NCBI GenBank assembly: GCA_041481445.1
Contig: JBGPBV010000163.1
Coordinates: forward strand, 1-14,801
Source of the DNA: AA29 sp041481445
Lineage (GTDB): Bacteria > Acidobacteriota > Vicinamibacteria > Fen-336
Direction of reading: 5' to 3'
DNA length: 14,801 nt
Shown here: piece by piece, positions 6,914 to 13,185 of the stretch
Layout: each line of letters starts with the position of its first letter
Numbering within the stretch: the first letter of the stretch is position 1
Notes under the pieces: model-generated
The model's input: only the letters and a program-made list of their open reading frames with translations
Told to the model about the DNA's origin: nothing
Databases searched by the model: none
Made by a program: the position numbers and the translations under genes

Positions 6914-9016
6914 TCACGCTCGAACGCGCATGAGCAGCCGGTCGAGGTCGGCCGCGCTGGCCGGCCGGTCCGCCTTGGCCTTGGCCAGGCAGGCCACGAT
7001 CGCCTCCGCGAGCAGGTCGGGCAGGGTCGGCTGCAGCGTGCGCGGGTTGGGCGCCGGCTCCTCGAGGTGGAGGCGCATGAGCTCGAAGGGGTCGCCGGCG
7101 TCGAAGGGGCGGCGGCCGGTGAACATCTCGAACATGACCACGCCCGCGGAGTAGAGGTCGCTGCGCTCGTCCAGCTCCGCGCCCCGCACCTGCTCCGGGC
7201 TCATGTAGGGCGGCGTGCCCGAGAACGCGGTACCCGCCTGCCGGCGTCCCCGCGCCACCCCGAAGTCGGTGAGCTTGGCCACGCCCCCCGTCATCACCAC
7301 GATGTTGGCGGGCTTGAGGTCGCCGTGGACGATGCCGGCCCGGTGCACGGCCCCGAGGCCGCGGCAGAGCTGCTTGGCGATCTGCAGGGCGGGGGTGAGG
7401 GCGAGCCGGCCGCCCTCGTCGAGCAGCTCGCGCAGGGTCGCTCCCGCCACGTACTCCATCGTGAAGAAGCGGACCCCGTCCGCCTCGCCGAGGTCGTACG
7501 CGCGCACGACGTTCGGATGCGTGATGGTGCGGGCCAGCTTGATCTCCCGGCGGAGCTGCTGCTCGGCGCCGGCGTCGGCCGCCTGCTGGCCCAGCACCTT
7601 CAACGCGACCTCTTCGTCCAGCTCGCGGTCGAGGGCGCGATACACGGCTCCCATGCCGCCGCGGCCGACGAGGCCGCGGATCTCGTAGCGCTGGGCGAAC
7701 AGGTGGCCGATGGCGGGACCGGTGACGGGGATCCCGTCCGGGCCGGTGGGGGGGACGCCCCTGAGCGTCGGGTCCATGCCGCGGCCCCGCAGGTCGGCCA
7801 CCATCTGCTCGAGCTGCGCCTTCTCCTTCAGCTCGCGCAGCATCACCTCGAACGCGCGAGTGAGGGCGCCCACCTCGCCCCCGCCCGCCGGGGGCAGGGG
7901 GACGTCCAGGTTGCCGCGCCCGATCTCCTCCGCCCCCCGCGCGAGCTGCTGGATCGGCCGCGCCAGCGCGCGCGCGAAGACCAGCGACAGCGGCACGGAG
8001 AGCAGGAGGATCACCCCCGCCACGCCCAGGAGGCTGCGCCGGATCTCGCGCAGGGCGGCCAGCTCCGCGTCCTTGTTGAGTCCGACGACCAGGCCGCCGA
8101 CGGGCTCGCCGCTGCCGGAGAGGATCGGAACCAGGGTGGCGAGGTAGTCGCGCCCGCCGGCGCTGAGCTCGAAGGGGCTCGGCAGGTCGCCCTGGGCGAG
8201 CTGGGCCTCCGTGGTCCCGCTCCGCGCGGAGACGGCGCGACCGAGGTCGGGGTCGCGGAAGCGCTCGCTCGCGCCCACCACGTCGAGCCGGGGCACGCCC
8301 CCGCGGGCGGCCACGTTGACGAGGAAGGCGGCCTCGCCCCCGGCCAGCCGGGCCAGCTCCCGCGCCTTGTCGTCGTCCAGGCGGAAGGCGGCGGCGAGGA
8401 CGCCGTTGAGGACGCGCTCCGCGCCCGCGCCCTGGAGGACGGGGGCGGACGCCACCAGGGAGAGGGCGGGGCCGCGGCTCGCCTCCGCGATGAAGGCGGA
8501 GGCCTCCGTGAGCTGGGACAACGGCAGGGCCACCCAGCGCACGCCCGAGAAGTCGCGGCCCATCTCCTCGCCCGGGCGGTCCGTGCGCTCGATGAGCGCG
8601 CCGTGGGTGTCGAACAGGAACACCGCGCCCGCCCCCAGCGCGCGCGCGAACTCGAGCGCGGTGTCGTGCGCGGTCGCGTGGGCGCTCTCCCGCCGCCCGG
8701 CGACGTCGCCGCGCCGGGCCGGGCGGCCGCCCTCGGCCAGGAGGGCCTTGGTGCCCGGCTGCTCGGCCACCGCGCGCACCTGTCCGCGCCGCGCGCTCAT
8801 CTGCGAGTCGCGCCAGCCCGCGAACAAGGCGGGCACGCGCTGCAGCTCGCCGCGGATCCGCTCGCGCGCGATCCCCTCCGCCTTGCCGCTGGCCAGGGCC
8901 ACGGACAGCCCGACCGTCACCACGATCACCACCGCCGCGCCCAGGAAGAAGCGGGTGGCGAGGCCGGGGCCGTGCCCCCCCTCGGCGACGGTCGACTCCT
9001 CAGTAGCGGTCGACAC
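6914..9016 (-). CDS. Receptor Ser/Thr protein kinase with periplasmic sensor and HAMP domain
   Basis: 700 aa, with the sensor first and the kinase at the C-terminus. Residues 21-43 form TM1. Residues 44-328 are a large periplasmic region with segments like AVFLFDTHGALIERTDRPG and PILSGSGEPVGGLVVGL, which resembles a double-Cache type sensor. TM2 is about 329-350 and HAMP 345-400 (ARPIQQLARGAEEIGRGNLDVPL). The kinase domain is 444-700: glycine loop GRGGMG 451-456, Lys473, Glu491, catalytic loop HGDLKPAN 564-571, DFG 584-586, SPEQ 606-609. All core catalytic residues are present; HRD is HGD, so it is a non-RD kinase. This order inverts the usual bacterial PknB layout (kinase first, sensor after). 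GTG 9016 overlaps the cupredoxin stop by 17 nt, suggesting coupled translation and a linked signal. Ligand and targets are unknown. Confidence 0.93.
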   Translation of the reverse strand: MSTATEESTVAEGGHGPGLATRFFLGAAVVIVVTVGLSVALASGKAEGIARERIRGELQRVPALFAGWRDSQMSARRGQVRAVAEQPGTKALLAEGGRPARRGDVAGRRESAHATAHDTALEFARALGAGAVFLFDTHGALIERTDRPGEEMGRDFSGVRWVALPLSQLTEASAFIAEASRGPALSLVASAPVLQGAGAERVLNGVLAAAFRLDDDKARELARLAGGEAAFLVNVAARGGVPRLDVVGASERFRDPDLGRAVSARSGTTEAQLAQGDLPSPFELSAGGRDYLATLVPILSGSGEPVGGLVVGLNKDAELAALREIRRSLLGVAGVILLLSVPLSLVFARALARPIQQLARGAEEIGRGNLDVPLPPAGGGEVGALTRAFEVMLRELKEKAQLEQMVADLRGRGMDPTLRGVPPTGPDGIPVTGPAIGHLFAQRYEIRGLVGRGGMGAVYRALDRELDEEVALKVLGQQAADAGAEQQLRREIKLARTITHPNVVRAYDLGEADGVRFFTMEYVAGATLRELLDEGGRLALTPALQIAKQLCRGLGAVHRAGIVHGDLKPANIVVMTGGVAKLTDFGVARGRRQAGTAFSGTPPYMSPEQVRGAELDERSDLYSAGVVMFEMFTGRRPFDAGDPFELMRLHLEEPAPNPRTLQPTLPDLLAEAIVACLAKAKADRPASAADLDRLLMRVRA

Positions 9017-9692
9017 CCTGGGTGGCGGGGGGGTAGTCGCGTCCGAACTTGTTCTTGTGCGGCATCGGCTGGTAGGTGGAGGCGTCGAGCACGACCTCCA
9101 GCGGGGCCCCTCCCGGCCCTCCCACGTCGACGGTCAGCTCCTTCTCCCCGCCCCTCTCGCTCCAGGCGTGCACCACCTGCGGTCCGGCGGGGACGTCGGG
9201 CAGGCGGAACGCGCCCGCGGCGTCGGCGACCGCGAAGGCGTCCTCGGGGTCGAGGACGAGGACGTAGGCGGCCATCTCCGCGTGGATGTTGCAGTAGACG
9301 TGGACGAGGCCGGTGCTGCGAAAGGTGTAGGCGCGCGCCGCGCCGCGACGATAGAGGCCGAGGTCGAACTCGCTGCCGGGAGTCCGGCTGAACGCGTTGT
9401 GGAAGATCTGGTCCACGTTGGGGAAGGAGACGGTGCTCCCCCGCGTCACCACCAGCACGTGGGGGTCGAACCGCTTGTCGCGGGAGGCCACCGCGGCCGG
9501 CTGCGCGCTCGCGCGCGACGCCGGGCGGAGGGCGCCCGCGACCCACACCACGGCCTCCGCCGCCGGCGCGCGGCCGCCGCCCGCGACGACGAGACGGATG
9601 GTGCCGAAGAGGTCGGCACGGCCGGGCTCCGCCGCCGCTCCCAGCCGCGTCACCATCAGGACGACGGTCGCCACCATCGCGGAAGCCCTCAC
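9000..9692 (-). CDS. Secreted cupredoxin-like (blue copper) protein with carboxypeptidase-regulatory-like domain
   Basis: 230 aa from GTG 9692. Signal peptide: RASAMVATVVLMVTRLGAAA with cleavage near AAA-EPG. Residues 75-148 form a cupredoxin-like domain: SFPNVDQIFHN supplies His98, and V-Y-C-N-I-H-A-E-M supplies Cys134, His137 and Met140, a complete type-1 copper set (H, C, H, M). Residues 150-205 (FAVADAAGAFRLPDVPAG) look like a carboxypeptidase-regulatory (transthyretin-like) beta domain. Such proteins are sometimes annotated as methylamine utilization proteins, but no methylamine gene is present. An alternative start is ATG 9677, preceded by GAGGG at 8 nt; it gives a weaker signal peptide lacking a basic start. 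The gene overlaps the receptor kinase downstream and is likely a ligand or redox partner of it; that link is inference. Confidence 0.87.
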   Translation of the reverse strand: MRASAMVATVVLMVTRLGAAAEPGRADLFGTIRLVVAGGGRAPAAEAVVWVAGALRPASRASAQPAAVASRDKRFDPHVLVVTRGSTVSFPNVDQIFHNAFSRTPGSEFDLGLYRRGAARAYTFRSTGLVHVYCNIHAEMAAYVLVLDPEDAFAVADAAGAFRLPDVPAGPQVVHAWSERGGEKELTVDVGGPGGAPLEVVLDASTYQPMPHKNKFGRDYPPATQGVDRY

Positions 9693-9695
9693 TAG

Positions 9696-9705
9696 GGATC
9701 GATCC
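9696..9705. promoter_or_regulatory. 10-bp palindrome GGATCGATCC in the cupredoxin leader
   Basis: A perfect palindrome lies between the TACGCT element and the GTG start of the cupredoxin gene, around the predicted transcription start. It may be a small operator, but a palindrome this short can occur by chance. Confidence 0.2.
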
Positions 9706-9712
9706 GCTCGAC

Positions 9713-9718
9713 AGCGTA
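9713..9718 (-). promoter_or_regulatory. -10-like element (TACGCT) for the cupredoxin-kinase cluster
   Basis: GCTACGCT on the minus strand fits the GSTAnnnT shape seen before other genes here. It would start the transcript near 9706, about 14 nt before GTG 9692. No good -35 was seen. It faces the plus-strand promoter at 9762-9790 in a 152-bp divergent spacer. Confidence 0.35.
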
Positions 9719-9761
9719 GCACGGGGGTGGTGTCGCAGATCACCGGCGAGGGGCACGCCCA

Positions 9762-9790
9762 TTGACGGAGATGCCTGCCCGGCGTAAGGT
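9762..9790 (+). promoter_or_regulatory. sigma70-type promoter TTGACG-17-TAAGGT
   Basis: TTGACG at 9762-9767 (5/6 match to TTGACA) is followed by a 17-bp spacer and TAAGGT at 9785-9790. This is the only promoter in the window with both boxes at the best spacing. Start would be near 9797, giving about a 48-nt leader that contains GGAGG at 9829-9833 before ATG 9845. It drives the 81-aa protein and the membrane protein. Confidence 0.6.
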
Positions 9791-9844
9791 CCGCGGTTGC
9801 GGCCCGCTCCCTCCGCGGATCCCGAGCGGGAGGTGTGTTCCGAG

Positions 9845-10090
9845 ATGGTGACGGCCGAAGCTGTGCACGAGATCGTCGCCGCCATCACTCCTTACATCGG
9901 GGAGAACATGGCTCGCTCGGCCACCCGCGTGCACTGCGAGAAGCTCGGCATCGGGGACGGCACCGTCACCCCGGAGCAGGTCGATCTCCTCATCTCGCGG
10001 CTGGAGAGCGGGCTCTGCGTCTTCATGGGGCGCGAGAAGGCGTCTTCCCTGATGACGCCGCTGCGCCGGAAGCTGGGGGCGACGTCATGA
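9845..10090 (+). CDS. Small 81-aa protein of unknown function, coupled to a membrane protein
   Basis: I do not recognise a named family. ATG 9845 was chosen because GGAGG (9829-9833) lies 11 nt upstream and the track continuing to 9797 contains the leader. The protein is soluble and mostly helical by appearance: VHEIVAAITPYIGENMARSATRVHCEKLGI, then a short turn, then VTPEQVDLLISRLESGLCVFMGREKASSLM. It has two cysteines (in HCEKLGI and GLCVF) and no signal peptide. The stop overlaps the next ATG (ATGA at 10087-10090), so the two proteins are probably made in fixed ratio and act together. A role as a cytoplasmic partner or output of the membrane protein is inference only. Confidence 0.8.
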   Translation: MVTAEAVHEIVAAITPYIGENMARSATRVHCEKLGIGDGTVTPEQVDLLISRLESGLCVFMGREKASSLMTPLRRKLGATS

Positions 10091-10896
10091 CCCGCGCCCT
10101 CGACCGCGTGTTGTGGCCCTATCTCCTCGCGGCCACGCTCCTCTTCGTGGCCTGGGGCGTCGTCCCCAGGGCGGCCCTGTTCACGTCCGTCCTCCCTCCC
10201 GCGCGCCTGGTCGCGGTGGCCTCCGTGGTCAAGATGTCCCTGCTGGCGGCGGCCGCGCTCTGGAGCCTGCGCGCGCGCCGCGAGCTGGACGCGTCGAACC
10301 CGGTGCGGCCGGCCTGGACGCTCCTCGGCTCGGGCATGCTCTGCAACCTGCTCGGGCAGGCCGTGCTCGCCCGCTACCAGCTCGTGGGAGGAGAGACGCC
10401 GTTCCCCTCCCCGGCCGACGTCTTCTACCTGCTCGCGTACCCGTTGATCGGGGCCGCCCTGCTGCGGTTCGTGCGCGTCTACGAGGAGGCCGGATACCCG
10501 GTGGGCTCGCCCGCCGAGCGCGCCTCTCTCGTCGCGGGAGCGACCGTCGCCTGCGCCCTGCTCTCGGTGGTCGTGCTGCGCCCGGTGGTCATGGCGGACA
10601 CCCCCGCCCTGGAAAAGGTCCTGGGCGCGGCCTACCCGCTCCTCGACATGGCGCTGCTCGTCCCCTTGAGCCTGCTCCTGCGCACGACCTGGCGCATGCG
10701 CGGCGGCACCGTGGGCACGGCCTGGTTCCTCGTGCTGTCCGGCATCGTCTTCCTGTGCGCGGGCGACGTCCTGTTCGCCTACTTCAGCGCGCTCGGCAAG
10801 ACCGGCCTCGACCCGTTCGTGCACGCCGCCTTCGTCGTGTCCTACGGCCTGATCGCGGCCGGGGTGCGGCGCCACCTCGCCCTCGTCGCCGCCTGA
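10087..10896 (+). CDS. Eight-helix membrane protein resembling the sensor domain of membrane diguanylate cyclases
   Basis: 269 aa, almost all hydrophobic, with about eight helices (near 10-26, 35-62, 78-98, 107-131, 146-166, 183-201, 210-236 and 241-262). The phrase PFPSPADVFYLLAYPLIGAALL is the kind of signature (PS.AD..YL..YPL..GLL) I know from N-terminal membrane parts of some GGDEF proteins, but no GGDEF, EAL, kinase or other output domain follows. The protein ends after RRHLALVAA. Helices 3-4 and 7-8 look like repeats of one unit (both begin AW.L..SG). The start is the ATG of the ATGA overlap with the 81-aa gene. The stop lies 3 nt before the convergent gene's stop. Likely a stand-alone membrane sensor working with the small protein. 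Confidence 0.8.
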   Translation: MTRALDRVLWPYLLAATLLFVAWGVVPRAALFTSVLPPARLVAVASVVKMSLLAAAALWSLRARRELDASNPVRPAWTLLGSGMLCNLLGQAVLARYQLVGGETPFPSPADVFYLLAYPLIGAALLRFVRVYEEAGYPVGSPAERASLVAGATVACALLSVVVLRPVVMADTPALEKVLGAAYPLLDMALLVPLSLLLRTTWRMRGGTVGTAWFLVLSGIVFLCAGDVLFAYFSALGKTGLDPFVHAAFVVSYGLIAAGVRRHLALVAA

Positions 10897-10899
10897 GCC

Positions 10900-11511
10900 T
10901 CAGCGAGCGCGCACGCCGCCCTCGCCGGCCGCCGGCTCGGGCGGCCTCGCCCTGGCCAGGAGGGCCTCCGGTGTGCGGCCCCTGGCCCCGCCCGTGACGA
11001 TCTCCTCCATGGACAGGCCGGAGACACGATGCGCGGTCTGGAGCAGGACGAGCTGGCGCACCTGCTCGTCGGTGAGCTCGGGGACGCGCTTCATCCGGTA
11101 CTCGATCCAGGCCGCCTTGTAGGGCTCGGGGAACTTGCCCTCCACGCCCTCGAACAGCACCTTCGGCTTGAGGCCGGCCTTGGTGAGGACGTCGAGCCAG
11201 TAGCGGCTCTCCTTCTTCAGCTCGACGACCTTGGCCAGAGGCTGGCCCGACTCCCGGGCGATGAAGAGCGCGACCGGGAGCTGCTTCTCGATCGGCCGCA
11301 GCTTCGAGAGCACGGGCTGGAGGTCCACGCGCGAGACGCCGGAATCGGCGACCACGGCGTGGAGGAAGCGTTGCTGGTCGTTCCTGGCCTCGTTACGGTC
11401 GAAGAGGAACGCGTACGGCGCCGTCTCCGACGAGAGCGGCACCATCACGGCCGCGATCGCGAGGCCCAGGAACAGCACGGCCAGGATCCACGGGCCCAGA
11501 CGGCCGATCAT
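10900..11511 (-). CDS. Membrane-anchored protein of unknown function (203 aa)
   Basis: The N-terminus (residues 6-26, WILAVLFLGLAIAAVMVPL) is a single membrane anchor, followed by a helical soluble part. A segment PVALFIARESGQPLAKVVELKKESRYWLDVL (79-109) is echoed by LVLLQTAHRVSGLSMEEIV (154-172), which looks like a diverged helical repeat with the pattern of hydrophobics, then S-G, then a VV/IV helix. I have seen similar layouts in uncharacterised bacterial proteins but cannot name a family. ATG 11511 has AAGGAG 9 nt upstream, and its ATGA overlaps the stop of the aldo/keto reductase, so it is the second gene of a two-gene operon. C-terminal residues are low-complexity (PPEPAAGEGG). Confidence 0.75.
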   Translation of the reverse strand: MIGRLGPWILAVLFLGLAIAAVMVPLSSETAPYAFLFDRNEARNDQQRFLHAVVADSGVSRVDLQPVLSKLRPIEKQLPVALFIARESGQPLAKVVELKKESRYWLDVLTKAGLKPKVLFEGVEGKFPEPYKAAWIEYRMKRVPELTDEQVRQLVLLQTAHRVSGLSMEEIVTGGARGRTPEALLARARPPEPAAGEGGVRAR

Positions 11512-12449
11512 CGGGGGAGACTCCTTGACGGGAAGCCGTGCTGGGCGCGCCCCACCTCCCCCTCGTGGCGGGCGGTCGTCTTGTAGAGCTCGAAGCGGCC
11601 GTCGGCCGCAAGCGGCGCGCACTGCCGGCGCAGCCTCTCCATCTCGGGCTCGCCGAGCGGCCGGAAGCCGCGCGCCACCTGGAGGTCCTGGCGCAGCACC
11701 GCCATCGAGTCGATCCCCGTGATCGTGGTGGCCACGGGCAGGCTCATGGCGTAGCGGAGGGCGTCGGTGGCCTTGACCGCGCGCTTCTTCGCGGGAAGGC
11801 CTTCGCCGCCGATCGCCTTCATGCCGAGGGGGGCGATCCCGCGGGCGGCCAGCTCGGGCAGGACCCTGCGTTCGAAGGAGCGGAACCCCGCGTCGAAGCA
11901 GTTCAGGGGGAGCTGGCAGGTGTCGAACGGATAGCCGTGTTCGAGCATCTTCAGGTGGAGCGACGGGTCCTTGTGCCCGGTGAACCCCACGAAGCGGACC
12001 TTCCCCTGACGCTTGGCTTCGTCCAGCGCCTCCACGACTCCCCCCTTGGCGAAGTGCCGGTCGGGATCGTTCTCGTACACGACCTCGTGGATCTGCCAGA
12101 GGTCGAGGTGGTCGGTGCGCAGCCGCCGCAGCGACTCGTGGAGCTGCCGCAAGGCGACGCGGCGATCGCGGCCGTGGCTGCAGACCTTCGTCATCAGGAA
12201 GACCTGCTCCCGCCGGCCGCCCGCGGCCAGGGCGTCCCCCATGACCTTCTCGCTCTCGCCCGCGTGGTACTCCCAGGCGTTGTCCATGAACGTGATGCCC
12301 GCGTCGACGGCCGCCTGTACGATTGCAACGGCCTGGCGGCGGCCGATGGTGCCGAGGTGGTAGCCCCCCAGCCCCATGGCCGAGACCTCGACGCCGGTGC
12401 GGCCGAGGGCACGGTGCGGGATCGGGTCGTGGGTCCCGGTGGTGGTCAT
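11508..12449 (-). CDS. Aldo/keto reductase family oxidoreductase
   Basis: 313 aa NAD(P)H-dependent reductase with a TIM-barrel layout. The catalytic tetrad is complete: Asp56 and Tyr61 (in DNAWEYHAGESE), Lys88 (MTKV) and His121 (LWQIHEV). The N-terminal motif RALGRTGVEVSAMGLGGYHLG is typical. It is of the short open type with no iron-sulfur cysteine cluster. The substrate is not deducible; probably a carbonyl compound. ATG 12449 has an excellent Shine-Dalgarno (AGGAGG about 6 nt upstream). It is the first gene of an operon with the anchored 203-aa protein (4-nt ATGA overlap). C-terminal residues after CAPLAADGRFELYKTT are a short tail. Confidence 0.92.
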   Translation of the reverse strand: MTTTGTHDPIPHRALGRTGVEVSAMGLGGYHLGTIGRRQAVAIVQAAVDAGITFMDNAWEYHAGESEKVMGDALAAGGRREQVFLMTKVCSHGRDRRVALRQLHESLRRLRTDHLDLWQIHEVVYENDPDRHFAKGGVVEALDEAKRQGKVRFVGFTGHKDPSLHLKMLEHGYPFDTCQLPLNCFDAGFRSFERRVLPELAARGIAPLGMKAIGGEGLPAKKRAVKATDALRYAMSLPVATTITGIDSMAVLRQDLQVARGFRPLGEPEMERLRRQCAPLAADGRFELYKTTARHEGEVGRAQHGFPSRSLPR

Positions 12450-12467
12450 GGGGTTCCTCCTCCTTCG

Positions 12468-12473
12468 AACCTA
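12468..12473 (-). promoter_or_regulatory. -10-like element (TAGGTT) for the aldo/keto reductase operon
   Basis: TGTAGGTT on the minus strand includes a possible extended -10 (TGTAGGTT) and would start the message near 12461, right at the AGGAGG before ATG 12449. A weak -35 (TGGCAA, 12496-12491) has a 17-bp spacing and overlaps the divergent ATG 12496. Low certainty. Confidence 0.35.
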
Positions 12474-12495
12474 CACCGGCCCGAGCGTCCTTGCC

Positions 12496-13185
12496 ATGGG
12501 CGCGCGGCCCGGGCCAGAATCCCCGGTCCCTTCCACCACGAACCTGCGCGCCCGCGATCAGCTCGTCCTCGCCGCCGTGCTCGGGACCGCGGCCTGGTTC
12601 GCCGTCCTGCGCGTGGCCGAGACCAAGAACGAGGCGGCGGTGGGCGGCGGCGCGTACGCGCTGGACGGCCGTCACCCCGCGGATCGCGAGGCCTTCGGCC
12701 GCCTGCTCTCCCAGCTGTCGAAGATGGGGGACCCTGACCTCGCCGATCGTCTGGAGGCCCTGCGCGCGCGCGGCGAGCTGTGGGTCGCGCCCCGGCTCGG
12801 CCCCGAGCGATGGGCCGTCTTCGTGGAGACGGTCCCGCGCGTGCGCCGGGTCTACATCCGCCGGGAGGCCCTCCTCGACCCCGTCGCGCACCTCTATGGG
12901 CGCGCCCGTCCCGACATCCCGCGCGCGTACCAGGACGCGCACGCGTGGCTGGGAGTGGCGGGCGCCCTCCGCCACGAGCTGGCCCACCACGACGGCGTCC
13001 GTGCCGAGGCCGGTGCCTACGACGTCGAGCTGGCCTGGTACGAGGCGCGCCGCCACGCGCCGTTCCTCGACCGGCTGAGCGACGAGGAGCGGCGGGCCTG
13101 GGAGTGGGGGATCGAGTCGGCCGTGCTGAGCGCGCGCAAGGCGCGCGAGACGGCGACGGGGCTCAGTGCCCCGCCATCCCCTTGA
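12496..13185 (+). CDS. Membrane-anchored predicted HExxH metallopeptidase-like protein
   Basis: 229 aa from ATG 12496. Residues 22-40 (LVLAAVLGTAAWFAVLRV) form an N-terminal membrane anchor; the rest faces one side. The C-terminal half contains HELAHHD at 160-166 (HExxH: His160, Glu161, His164), with Glu178 and Glu183 in AYDVELAWYEARR as candidate third ligand. HExxH is the zinc-metallopeptidase signature and is a strong coincidence in a helical context, but the rest of the protein is not familiar to me. No clear Shine-Dalgarno precedes ATG 12496, so the start is uncertain; the open frame extends up to 12376. The last 23 bases overlap, tail-to-tail, the DUF4412-like gene. Confidence 0.75.
   Translation: MGARPGPESPVPSTTNLRARDQLVLAAVLGTAAWFAVLRVAETKNEAAVGGGAYALDGRHPADREAFGRLLSQLSKMGDPDLADRLEALRARGELWVAPRLGPERWAVFVETVPRVRRVYIRREALLDPVAHLYGRARPDIPRAYQDAHAWLGVAGALRHELAHHDGVRAEAGAYDVELAWYEARRHAPFLDRLSDEERRAWEWGIESAVLSARKARETATGLSAPPSP

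Noticed and set aside
6488..9391. 967-aa plus-strand frame opposite the barrel and kinase genes
   Set aside because: Shadow frame; the minus strand holds the recognisable kinase, HAMP and cupredoxin domains.
10893..10903. Palindrome CTGAGCCTCAG joining two stop codons
   Set aside because: Central loop of one base, and it simply reflects two facing TGA stops; too small to be a terminator.
10900..13056. 718-aa minus-strand frame
   Set aside because: Its upper part is out of frame with the aldo/keto reductase; only the last 203 codons (from ATG 11511) are a real gene.
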